Positions 5,032-11,310 are shown, counted from the first letter of the stretch. The stretch: 11,310 bases of DNA from Candidatus Parvarchaeota archaeon (GCA_023378805.1 JAMCSQ010000036.1:1-11310); one strand, 5' to 3'. Notes: generated by a model from the sequence alone, not told the origin. Numbers and translations are program-made.

Positions 5032-6204
5032 TTATTTTAATGCCAATTTTCTTCCAAAGACATAGACTATTAATGCAGCTGCCATTGAAACTATAAATGC
5101 GTAGACATACGAATAAAAAGGACTAAAAAAATACAAAATTCCCATGAGTAAATTTCCAGTGAATAAACCTATGCTTCTTGAAGAAGATAAGTAACCGAAG
5201 CTCTTTGCGCTCTTTTCCTTTGCAGAAGTAAAGGATATTATAGTCGGTTCAAATGTTTCTATAGCGCCGACCGCAAATCCCAAAACAAGCACTCCAAAAT
5301 ATGCTACTAGTATATTTAAGCTGAAAATGTAAAAAATGCCTATTAATAATGAGCCTATACCTGCAAGTGCATATCCTAGAAGAGAAAGAGAGCTTACTAT
5401 TCTCATTTTACTTACCCTGCTTCCAAGATAATAACCAGCAAACGCAGATATTAGAAGGAATATAAGGTAAGAAAAAACACCAAAAATATCATTTGAGCTC
5501 TGAGCGATTGTAAGTATTGGATAACCCAAGCTATAGTAACTGAAGCCAAATAATGAAGTTGCAATAAGAACACCGAACATCGTGTTCTTATTTATAGCCA
5601 GTTTTCTGGCGTTTGCCTTCTTTTTTAAAGCAGTATTTATCTTTTCATTTACTTTTGATTTTACTATAAAAAGCGTTGATATGATCAAAGGAATGATCGT
5701 TATTAAAAATAATATGCTGTATGCTACACCAAAATAAAGTAGTATTATAAGATAAACTATCCCCACTGCTCCGCCCCCTAAGTCTAGGGCATGTAAAACG
5801 CCAAAGGCTTTTTTCCTATGTTTTTCATCTGAAGATAGAGCAACCAATGCTCTTCTTGCAGGGCTTCTAGAATCCCTGGCCCACCATCCAAAAAGGAAAA
5901 GCAAAGGGGATAAAAGAAGACTAGACGCTATACCTAAAAATGACAGTATGGGTATCAAGGAATTCCCTATTATTGCAACTTTCTTCTTGCTGTACCTATC
6001 TGCAAGTACCCCTCCAAGATATGCAAATATTGCTCCTATGCCATATTGCAAAGCGTAGATTATGCCTAAATAATAAGCAGGGGCCTTCAGGAAAAGAACA
6101 AGAAAAATAGGGAATAGAGCTATTACTGTTTGATATCCTGCATCTGCAAAGAAAGCCGACAGGGAGAGGTAAAGCACATTTTTGTTTACAAACCATTTTT
6201 CCAT
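5032..6204 (-). CDS. Major facilitator superfamily transporter
   Basis: This 390-aa integral membrane protein has about 12 hydrophobic segments in two halves split by a basic loop rich in K, N and A (about 183-206). It would move a small solute across the cytoplasmic membrane using an ion gradient. MFS motif A is GGVLADRYSKKK (64-75) between helices 2 and 3. A conserved-looking cytoplasmic segment, ARDSRSPARRAL (109-120) followed by KKAFGVLHALDLGGGAVG, occurs in many MFS drug or metabolite exporters. The substrate is not visible. The gene starts 2 nt after the stop of the hydroxyacid dehydrogenase gene, so the two are surely co-transcribed. A natural inference is transport of a 2-hydroxy or 2-oxo acid, but an unrelated substrate is possible. 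The ATG is the only sensible start. Confidence 0.9.
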   Translation of the reverse strand: MEKWFVNKNVLYLSLSAFFADAGYQTVIALFPIFLVLFLKAPAYYLGIIYALQYGIGAIFAYLGGVLADRYSKKKVAIIGNSLIPILSFLGIASSLLLSPLLFLFGWWARDSRSPARRALVALSSDEKHRKKAFGVLHALDLGGGAVGIVYLIILLYFGVAYSILFLITIIPLIISTLFIVKSKVNEKINTALKKKANARKLAINKNTMFGVLIATSLFGFSYYSLGYPILTIAQSSNDIFGVFSYLIFLLISAFAGYYLGSRVSKMRIVSSLSLLGYALAGIGSLLIGIFYIFSLNILVAYFGVLVLGFAVGAIETFEPTIISFTSAKEKSAKSFGYLSSSRSIGLFTGNLLMGILYFFSPFYSYVYAFIVSMAAALIVYVFGRKLALK

Positions 6205-6206
6205 TT

Positions 6207-7193
6207 TTATTCAACAATATTGCTGACCTCTAAGTCTTTATTTGCTTTTAATATATTATCCCAGGTAGAAGTAACTATCCTTAATAATGCCTCTTCAGTA
6301 TTGTATGCAATATGTGGTGTCAGTATAACATTTTCAAAGTTCCGCAATAAACTTCTCTCCAATACAGCTTTAAGCACATCATAGTTTTCCTTTTTTCTTA
6401 TTATTTCCATTTCCCTGCCAGAAAACTCCTCTCCTTCAATTACATCAAGTGCTACTCCACCTATTCTTTTTGAGTCCAATGCTTCTATAACTGCATCAGT
6501 GTCTAAGATAGCACCTCTTGCAGTATTTATTAGAACTGCATCCTTTCCCATAAATTTTATATTTTCTCTATTTATAAGATGGAAAGTTCCTTCGTTTAAC
6601 GGAACATGTATTGTAACTACATCTGAATTCCTCAGTAAATCTTCAAGCTCTGCCTTTTTAGCACCAAGCACTTCAAGGTACTCACTTTTATTTCTATTAT
6701 AATATAACATGTTCATTTCAAATGACTTCGCTATCCTTCCTACATTATTTCCTATATTGCCTGCTCCTATTATGCCTATAGTCTTGCCGTAAAGCTCTTT
6801 TCCTCTGGAAAATTTTACACCATTGTTGTTTGAAAAGTTTATCTTTCTAAATAAAGAAAGCATCAGAAAAAAGGTAAACTCTGCGACGGTTTGGCTTCCG
6901 TAATCAGGCACATTACATACTTTTATCCCCCTTTCCTTACAAGCCTTTAAATCAATGTGATCAAAACCCGTAGAACGGGTAAATACAAACCTTAGCTTGG
7001 CAAATCTAGAGATCACATCGCTTGAAACCTTTGAATTTATAAAGATAGAAAGCATATCTGTATCAAAATCTTTATCCTGTAGTTTATTTACATCTTCTTT
7101 GTATATTTCAACCGTTAAATCCTTGTTATTTGATGCAAATTTTGATATTATAGGGTATTCAAAATCACTTACGTCAGTAAATATTATCTTCAT
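6207..7193 (-). CDS. D-2-hydroxyacid dehydrogenase (NAD(P)-dependent)
   Basis: This 328-aa enzyme would reduce a 2-oxoacid to a D-2-hydroxyacid, or the reverse. The nucleotide-binding domain has TIGIIGAGNIG (138-148). The catalytic set is Arg226 in NTARGAILD, Glu253 in ALDVIEGE and His294 in LTPHIAYNT. The N-terminal part (1-100) contributes the substrate domain with RSTGFDHID (73-81). Length and insertions after residue 253 resemble D-lactate or related dehydrogenases more than serine-pathway phosphoglycerate dehydrogenase, and there is no ACT domain. At the end of the second beta strand the sequence is YYNRNKS (164-170), without the aspartate typical of NAD-specific enzymes, so NADP(H) use is possible. 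It is the first gene of a two-gene unit with the MFS transporter. Substrate candidates are pyruvate, glyoxylate/hydroxypyruvate or an aromatic 2-oxoacid. Confidence 0.93.
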   Translation of the reverse strand: MKIIFTDVSDFEYPIISKFASNNKDLTVEIYKEDVNKLQDKDFDTDMLSIFINSKVSSDVISRFAKLRFVFTRSTGFDHIDLKACKERGIKVCNVPDYGSQTVAEFTFFLMLSLFRKINFSNNNGVKFSRGKELYGKTIGIIGAGNIGNNVGRIAKSFEMNMLYYNRNKSEYLEVLGAKKAELEDLLRNSDVVTIHVPLNEGTFHLINRENIKFMGKDAVLINTARGAILDTDAVIEALDSKRIGGVALDVIEGEEFSGREMEIIRKKENYDVLKAVLERSLLRNFENVILTPHIAYNTEEALLRIVTSTWDNILKANKDLEVSNIVE

Positions 7194-7214
7194 AGATAAT
7201 TTATATTATTTTAA

Positions 7215-7224
7215 TATTAAAAAG
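7215..7224 (-). promoter_or_regulatory. TATA-like box for the dehydrogenase-MFS unit
   Basis: On the minus strand, CTTTTTAAT lies 23-31 nt before the ATG at 7193, a normal box A distance. It coincides with the T-tract that follows the permease gene, so terminator and promoter appear to share bases. Confidence 0.35.
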
Positions 7225-7249
7225 TCGCTATAAATCAACTTATAAGCGA
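7217..7249 (-). terminator. Hairpin plus T-tract ending the ABC transporter unit
   Basis: On the minus strand, TCGCTTATAA and TTATAGCGA form a stem with a one-base bulge and a 6-nt loop, then CTTTTTAAT. The stop codon of the permease (7235-7237) lies in the loop. T-tracts terminate archaeal RNA polymerase, and the hairpin resembles an intrinsic terminator. Confidence 0.55.
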
Positions 7250-8017
7250 TTCCCTGTGGAAAATCGCCAGGCTTACATAGAAAAGGACGAAATCAAACAC
7301 TGCTAAGAAAAGAATAAGATAAAGCATAAAAGAAACAGATAAAGATGCTAAACCTAAAAGCGAAGCAAATGGCAAAACCAATAAAGGTAGAACTAAAAGA
7401 GAAGTAAGCTGCTGTGCTTCTTTTACGCCCTTAACATGCGAGGATATCAAAACCACTATTGATATTGGCGCAAGGGCAAGAAAAGGCACTGCTGCAAGCA
7501 TAAGCAGCCATGGCAAAGTGGGAAGGATAAAAAGATGGAACTGCTGAAAAGACAGATAGTTCACAATAGAGCCATAAAGAACGAACGCTATAACTGCCAT
7601 TATAACTGCTGGTAAAAAAGAAGCGAAGATTTTGCCAAGTAAAAGTTCTGTCTTGCTTAAGGGCGTTGAAAGCAGCGACTCGGCGGTTTTCCTTTCTTTT
7701 TCTCCAGCGAAACTGTCTGCTGCTATAACTGCTGAAGTTATTATAGGCATTGTCATTGTTATTGGCCCTAAGATATTTATAGAAAAGTAATCCATGAAAG
7801 CTATGCTTTTAAAAGCTGGCAAAGCTGCGCTTATGTTAGGTATTTTTATCGCCGCTGCAATGCTCGGTGCTTCATGAACTGCTATATACAACGATAAAAC
7901 TGGGAGAATGATAGCGAATGCTAGAGGTATTCCAAACATGGGCCCGAATATCAGTATACTACTGAAGGTTTCCTTTATGTCCTTCCATGTAACCTGGTAT
8001 ACTTTGTTTAATTTCAT
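7235..8017 (-). CDS. ABC-2 type transporter permease
   Basis: This 260-aa membrane protein has about six hydrophobic segments (roughly 21-47, 79-100, 130-150, 165-192, 205-225 and 229-252). Between the second and third lies DSFAGEKERKTAESLLSTPL (101-120), followed by SKTELLLGKI. This is the coupling-helix region characteristic of NatB-like and other ABC-2 exporter permeases. It probably forms a dimeric channel with the ATPase encoded 2 nt upstream. The extended loop after the first helix (about 48-78) is rich in A, I and P and faces the outside. The exported substrate (ion, drug or lipid-like compound) cannot be told. The T-tract after the gene suggests it is the last cistron of the unit. Confidence 0.9.
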   Translation of the reverse strand: MKLNKVYQVTWKDIKETFSSILIFGPMFGIPLAFAIILPVLSLYIAVHEAPSIAAAIKIPNISAALPAFKSIAFMDYFSINILGPITMTMPIITSAVIAADSFAGEKERKTAESLLSTPLSKTELLLGKIFASFLPAVIMAVIAFVLYGSIVNYLSFQQFHLFILPTLPWLLMLAAVPFLALAPISIVVLISSHVKGVKEAQQLTSLLVLPLLVLPFASLLGLASLSVSFMLYLILFLAVFDFVLFYVSLAIFHRESLIS

Positions 8018-8019
8018 AA

Positions 8020-8928
8020 TTAACCGCCCTTTGAAATCCTCTCTACTAATGGTTCTATGTAGTCTATCCCAAGTACAAAGACCTTGTTCTTTATCAACTT
8101 GCTTATCAAAATATTTACATCCTTATAGCTGTTTATGTAAAATTTTGAGCTGCTCACTTCTTTGCTTTTCATCGATTCAAATTTAAAGCCTGTCTTCTTA
8201 AGTATGGAAACGGCTACAGGCCTTGCAAATCTTATTAGTATACTAGAAGACTTCATAATTTCATTATATATATTGTAGGTTGTAGTATCTTCTACAATTC
8301 TGCCTTCTTTCATTATAATCAGCCTTGAATTAAATCTTGAAACCTCATCTAATTTCTGTGTTACAAAAAGTATTGTTTTTTTCTTTTTTCCGTAATCCAG
8401 TATAAAATTCCTTATCCATTCTGAAGAACTAGCATCCAAAAAGGCAGTTGGCTCATCCAGCAGCAGAACATCAGGATCGTTAAGCATTGCCCTGCAGAAT
8501 GCTATCTTTTGCTTGGTCCCCCTGCTAAGCTCAACGACTTTTCTATCAAAAAATTTAAGGGCACCCATCTCTTTTAATATCCTCTTACTTTTTTCGTATA
8601 TCTCACTGTCATTAAGTTTATAAAGATTACCAAAAAATCTAAGGTTTTGCTTTACAGTCAAAAAGTCATAAAGTGCATAATTATCTGAAAGAAGCGCCAT
8701 TCTATTCCTAATTTCATCATCAAAATAGGGCTTTTTACCAAACACTAAAACAGAACCCCTACTTGGCTTATAAAGACCTATTACACACCTTAGAAATGTG
8801 CTTTTCCCAGCGCCGTTTGGGCCAAGGATTATATTGACGCCTTCCTTTGAAGTAAAAGATATGCCATCTAATGCAACCGCCTTTCCGAAATTCTTATAAA
8901 GATTCTTCGCTGAAATAGCATTTTCCAT
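8020..8928 (-). CDS. ABC transporter ATP-binding protein
   Basis: This 302-aa ATPase powers the ABC-2 permease encoded next. Walker A is GPNGAGKST (36-44), the signature is LSRGTKQKIAFCRAML (134-149) and Walker B is VLLLDEPTAFLD (154-165). After Walker B, where the switch histidine is expected in a T-H motif, the sequence is FVTQKLDEV (188-196), so Gln191 replaces it. The Q-loop region ALLSDNYALYDFLT (78-91) also lacks the usual glutamine, as in some NatA-like proteins. Residues 225-302 form a separate C-terminal domain of unknown role. The gene could also start 8 codons upstream at 8952, but that overlaps the HAD gene. The start at 8926-8928, 1 nt after the HAD stop, is at the usual N-terminus (MENAISAKNLYKNFG). 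Confidence 0.93.
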   Translation of the reverse strand: MENAISAKNLYKNFGKAVALDGISFTSKEGVNIILGPNGAGKSTFLRCVIGLYKPSRGSVLVFGKKPYFDDEIRNRMALLSDNYALYDFLTVKQNLRFFGNLYKLNDSEIYEKSKRILKEMGALKFFDRKVVELSRGTKQKIAFCRAMLNDPDVLLLDEPTAFLDASSSEWIRNFILDYGKKKKTILFVTQKLDEVSRFNSRLIIMKEGRIVEDTTTYNIYNEIMKSSSILIRFARPVAVSILKKTGFKFESMKSKEVSSSKFYINSYKDVNILISKLIKNKVFVLGIDYIEPLVERISKGG

Positions 8929-8929
8929 T

Positions 8930-9559
8930 CTATAAAAACTGCAAAAGCTCATCCAAATTTATTATATTTGCATCGGCCATGCTAGATTTATTTCCTTCTC
9001 TGGATATAAAGACAGTAAACGCCCCGATCTTCTTTCCAGGTATAATATCATTTTCACTATCTCCAACTACCATACCCTCTCTAGGATTTACATTGATTCT
9101 TTTGAAAGCTTCTAGAAAAATATCCGGTTCTGGCTTTCCATTTTGAACATCATCAGAACTGACAACTGAGTCTACTATATTAGTCAACCCAGAAAATTCT
9201 AAAACTTTACCGAGAAGGTCTCTTGACATACCCGTAGAAATAGCAAATTTTATGCCTTTACTTCTTATCTCGTCTATAACTTTAATGGTTTCAGGATAAA
9301 GGAGATTACTGCCTTTATTTACAAACTTTATAAAATTTGACTTTCTTTTTTCTTTTATCCTGTTTAGATCCTCAGTACTGCTTTCTTTTTTATATCTGCG
9401 AATTATATCTTTAGAAGATATGCCTTTTGTATTTTTGTAAAGCTCTCCGTAATCTACACTTACACCTTCTGACTTAAAAGCTTCTTTCCACGCTTCTGCA
9501 AGCAACTTTGCAGTATCTATCAAAGTCCCATCTAAATCGGAAGCTATCCCTTTTATCAT
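8930..9559 (-). CDS. HAD-family phosphatase (phosphoglycolate phosphatase-like)
   Basis: This 209-aa hydrolase would remove phosphate from a small organic phosphate. HAD motifs are all present: DLDGTLIDT (8-16, nucleophile D8 and acid/base D10), STG (108-110, motif II), K142 in GKPEPD (141-146, motif III), and VVGDSENDI (164-172, motif IV with D167 and D171). The helical cap (about 18-85) lies between motif I and motif II, as in subfamily IA enzymes such as phosphoglycolate phosphatase, beta-phosphoglucomutase or pyrophosphatase-like members. The natural substrate is not evident. It is the first gene of a three-gene unit with the ABC ATPase (1-nt gap) and permease, and a TATA-like sequence (9580-9590) precedes it. 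Whether it serves the transporter or is merely co-transcribed is unknown. Confidence 0.93.
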   Translation of the reverse strand: MIKGIASDLDGTLIDTAKLLAEAWKEAFKSEGVSVDYGELYKNTKGISSKDIIRRYKKESSTEDLNRIKEKRKSNFIKFVNKGSNLLYPETIKVIDEIRSKGIKFAISTGMSRDLLGKVLEFSGLTNIVDSVVSSDDVQNGKPEPDIFLEAFKRINVNPREGMVVGDSENDIIPGKKIGAFTVFISREGNKSSMADANIINLDELLQFL

Positions 9560-9579
9560 ATTTATTATAAAATTTCATA

Positions 9580-9590
9580 CTTAAAATAGT
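9580..9590 (-). promoter_or_regulatory. TATA-like box for the HAD-ABC unit
   Basis: Read on the minus strand, ACTATTTTAAG lies 21-31 nt before the ATG at 9559. A second AT-only tract touches that ATG. No Shine-Dalgarno sequence is present, which suggests a leaderless transcript. Confidence 0.35.
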
Positions 9591-9696
9591 AACCGTATAA
9601 ATGGAAATATATTTTCAGATTAAAAAAGATTTAAATATAAAAAGAAATTTATAAGAAATGAGGTAAATTAAAGCATAAGCTTATTCTCTATTATAA

Positions 9697-10611
9697 ATGG
9701 CAATAAATTTATTTAATCCTGTATACGATGGAGTTTATATCACACTGCTTTTATCTTATTTATTGGGAGTAGTGCATGGCATAACGCCGGATGAGCATAC
9801 TTGGCCGATCACGTTTTCATATGCTGTTGGCAGTGGCAGCACAAAGAAAGGCGCAGAGGTAGGGGCTGTATTCTCAGCAGGATTTACCCTGCAAAGAGCA
9901 TTGATGTCGGAACTAATATTCTTTGTGTTTGCATTTGGTTTATACACCTTTAAGGATTTTATTTCATCTCCACTTTTTTTCGGTATAGTATATTCAATAG
10001 TTGGAGCAGTAATGTACATCGCAGGGCATTATGTAAAATACGGAAGTTTTTACCCACATATAGAGGTAAATGAATGGATAAGCAACGGATTAAAGAAAAA
10101 ATTTAGGCATAAAGACACAGACTTTTATAAAAAAGACGTAAAGGTATGGATGGCTTTTGTACATGGATTAATAGCAGGGTTTGGATTTGGTGCTTTTGCA
10201 TTGATAATTTACTTTGTTTTTGTACCTAATATGCCAAATGCATATGTTGCCTTCCTTCCCGGATTGATGTTCGGATTGGGGACAATGACTATGCAGTTTA
10301 CTTTCGGAGCTTTATTTGGAACTTGGATAAGAAAAATAAAAAAAATAAGTATGAAAGGGCTGCAGTTTATTGCAAGGTACATATCTTCAAGCGTGTTACT
10401 TTACGGTGGTTTAGCATTCGTCGTAGCAGGAATAAGCATAATAATATTCCCTCAAATCCTTACATTTGGAGTTATAACCCCCTTACAAATACATAACCTG
10501 CATGATTTAGGTATAGGTTTCTTTATAGTAATCTTTGTAGTAGTTATAATCGGCTTTGTTTCATATAGGAATGCAATGAAAATAGCGCTAGAGAAATATT
10601 CAAACTCGTAG
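9697..10611 (+). CDS. Multi-pass membrane protein, NicO/UreH/TauE-like transporter candidate
   Basis: This 304-aa protein has about seven hydrophobic segments and a soluble basic loop at 125-150. The first membrane segment contains GVVHGITPDEHTWPI (24-38), and the second half contains FVHGLIAGFGFGAF (154-167). Paired helices with histidine and aspartate (H27, D32, H34) recall the HxxxxDH signature of nickel/cobalt transporters and the HGLxPDH-type motif of UreH/NicO-like proteins. Here one residue is inserted (H-x4-D-E-H). FGLGTMTMQFTFGALFGTW (192-210) is a further glycine-rich helix. A metal (Ni, Co) or sulfur-anion exporter is therefore plausible but not proven. No neighbouring gene helps, because it is transcribed alone and ends 12 nt inside the convergent rdgB gene. 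The ATG is preceded directly by ATTATAA, and no Shine-Dalgarno sequence is close. Confidence 0.85.
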   Translation: MAINLFNPVYDGVYITLLLSYLLGVVHGITPDEHTWPITFSYAVGSGSTKKGAEVGAVFSAGFTLQRALMSELIFFVFAFGLYTFKDFISSPLFFGIVYSIVGAVMYIAGHYVKYGSFYPHIEVNEWISNGLKKKFRHKDTDFYKKDVKVWMAFVHGLIAGFGFGAFALIIYFVFVPNMPNAYVAFLPGLMFGLGTMTMQFTFGALFGTWIRKIKKISMKGLQFIARYISSSVLLYGGLAFVVAGISIIIFPQILTFGVITPLQIHNLHDLGIGFFIVIFVVVIIGFVSYRNAMKIALEKYSNS

Positions 10612-11151
10612 GTATCTTTTTAGTTTTTTAATTGCCAATCCTCTGTGGCTTATAAGATTCTTTTCGTATATAGACATTTCAGCAAATGTCTTATCCTTCC
10701 CGTCGAGCATAAAAACATAATCCCAGCTTTTATTTGAATTATTGCTAGAACTGACTATTTTACCCTTCACTTTTCCTGTAAATACCTTAATTTTTCCTTT
10801 TCTATCAACATAACACAGGGTACATACTGCAAATGCCCCATATTTCTTAAATTTCTCTGCAATCTCATAAATTCCTTTGCTGCCTACCGATAAAAGAAAC
10901 CATTTTATAAGTGGCCCCGGCAGCTTGTAATCAAACGCCTCTAAGTATAAAGAAACGTCATCTACTACTAAACTTTTAGACTTAACCTTCTTCATAGCTG
11001 CCAATGCCTTATGTTTTGCTATCTCTAAAGGATCCAAAGACTGTATTTCTTCCAGATCTAATGACGACTGTTTTAATCCAGGAATTAGGGCCTTTGCTTC
11101 AAGAAACTTGCCTTCATTGCTTGTTACGTAAAATATTTCCATGTTTTTCAT
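10600..11151 (-). CDS. rdgB: Non-canonical purine NTP pyrophosphatase (RdgB/HAM1)
   Basis: This 183-aa enzyme would hydrolyse ITP, dITP and XTP to monophosphates, keeping deaminated purines out of nucleic acids. HAM1 signatures, numbered from the internal Met at 11142, are TSNEGKFLE (7-15), LPGPLIKWFL (74-83), WDYVFMLDG (140-148, matching WDPIFxPDG), TFAEMS (152-157) and ISHRGLAIKKL (164-174). The active-site segment usually written EDTGL or EDSGL is VDDVSL here (60-65), so the second aspartate D62 is kept while its neighbours differ. Two starts are possible: 11151 (MKNMEIF) directly after ATTATAA, or 11142, which matches the family N-terminus. I use 11151 because other starts here share that AT-rich context. 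The upstream promoter region is occupied by a transposon end. Confidence 0.93.
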   Translation of the reverse strand: MKNMEIFYVTSNEGKFLEAKALIPGLKQSSLDLEEIQSLDPLEIAKHKALAAMKKVKSKSLVVDDVSLYLEAFDYKLPGPLIKWFLLSVGSKGIYEIAEKFKKYGAFAVCTLCYVDRKGKIKVFTGKVKGKIVSSSNNSNKSWDYVFMLDGKDKTFAEMSIYEKNLISHRGLAIKKLKRYLRV

Positions 11152-11188
11152 TTATAATATCAACAAGCGTTTTAGCGTTGTGAATCCT

Positions 11189-11208
11189 CCCATGAATGAA
11201 TTCATGGG
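11189..11208 (-). repeat. Right-end hairpin of an IS200/IS605-type element
   Basis: A perfect 9-bp inverted repeat, CCCATGAAT and ATTCATGGG with 2 nt between, flanked on the minus strand by GAAG before and AGGATTCAC after. A subterminal hairpin overlapping the tnpB stop codon is typical of IS605/IS1341-type right ends. Confidence 0.65.
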
Positions 11209-11309
11209 CTTCCAGCTCCTATCGGAAGTCTAAGCTTTCTCATAACGTATAGTTCCTGCTTCTTTGGATCATGGCTCGTAGACCTTGCTCTGATATTCAT
11301 ATTAGCAAG
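11202..11309 (-). CDS. tnpB: C-terminal end of a TnpB-like protein (partial, runs off the window)
   Basis: This open frame enters from the right edge and gives 35 residues that end MRKLRLPIGAGSP before a TGA. The stop codon lies inside the perfect hairpin at 11189-11208. That arrangement, with an AGSP-type tail running into a right-end hairpin, is characteristic of tnpB in IS200/IS605 elements. TnpB is an RNA-guided endonuclease related to Cas12 that helps retain the transposon. No catalytic residues or zinc-finger cysteines fall in the visible part, so the identification rests on the end structure and not on protein motifs. It cannot be judged here whether the gene is intact or whether a tnpA transposase accompanies it. 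It is oriented toward rdgB on the same strand. Confidence 0.55.
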   Translation of the reverse strand, partial: LANMNIRARSTSHDPKKQELYVMRKLRLPIGAGSP

Positions 11310-11310
11310 T

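Larger units (their letters stand above)
11182..11310 (-). ncRNA. Putative omega RNA (reRNA) scaffold of a TnpB element, partial
   Basis: In IS200/IS605 elements, the RNA that guides TnpB is transcribed from the 3' part of tnpB through the right end, with the guide taken from DNA beyond the element. Here a tnpB-like 3' end, a right-end hairpin and a GGGAGGATTCAC-like segment follow one another on the minus strand. The guide would come from about 11161-11180. The exact ends, and the part beyond the window, are unknown. Confidence 0.35.

Noticed and set aside
8929..8952. Eight-codon extension of the ABC ATPase start
   Set aside because: It lies inside the HAD gene and does not match ABC N-termini. 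The ATG at 8926-8928 follows the HAD stop by 1 nt.
9756..10019. Minus-strand open frame inside the membrane protein gene
   Set aside because: It is antisense to a membrane protein with conserved motifs and shows no domain or promoter.
11150..11162. TTGAT as a transposon target motif and TATTATAA as the rdgB TATA box
   Set aside because: TTGAT lies beyond the right end rather than at the left end, where target motifs sit. TATTATAA is too close to the ATG to place a start upstream of it.

Overview
The window is chromosomal DNA from an AT-rich archaeon. Archaea-specific information-processing genes show this: exosome subunit Rrp42, RNA polymerase subunit K (Rpb6-like) and an SRP54 of archaeal layout. 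Several genes also appear leaderless, with a TATA-like box about 30 nt before the ATG, and the tRNA gene carries no encoded CCA. Genes are short and tightly packed, with 1-4 nt overlaps or gaps. A small-genome lineage (DPANN/ARMAN-like) or a Thermoplasmata relative would fit, but that placement is inferred from style and is not proven here.

Region 1 (1-3511, + strand) is an information-processing block: the tail of an unseen gene, a 203-aa protein I do not recognise, rrp42, rpoK, srp54, a 41-aa CxxC/CxxC zinc protein overlapping the srp54 stop codon, and a Nudix hydrolase of the ADP-ribose pyrophosphatase type. ATGA overlaps suggest translational coupling. This places RNA decay, transcription and protein targeting side by side.

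Region 2 (3514-5031) has a tRNA-Arg(TCT) followed by two long non-coding stretches around one SAM-dependent methyltransferase gene. It is the loosest part of the window and the best candidate for acquired or decayed DNA. Both non-coding stretches contain a segment clearly richer in G+C than the DNA next to it.

Region 3 (5032-9559, - strand) reads right to left. A HAD phosphatase, an ABC ATPase and an ABC-2 permease form one unit closed by a hairpin/T-tract. A D-2-hydroxyacid dehydrogenase and an MFS transporter form a second unit. The first looks like an exporter operon. The second pairs a 2-oxoacid reductase with a transporter that might move its substrate or product.

Region 4 (9697-11310) has a multi-pass membrane protein resembling the NicO/UreH/TauE-like metal transporter group on the + strand. 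It converges with an rdgB/HAM1 nucleotide-pool sanitising gene on the - strand. Just upstream of rdgB lies the 3' end of an IS200/IS605-like tnpB with its right-end hairpin, cut by the window edge. This end probably encodes part of an omega RNA, and it sits where the rdgB promoter would be expected. I found no CRISPR array, rRNA or complete mobile element, and no convincing new multi-gene system.
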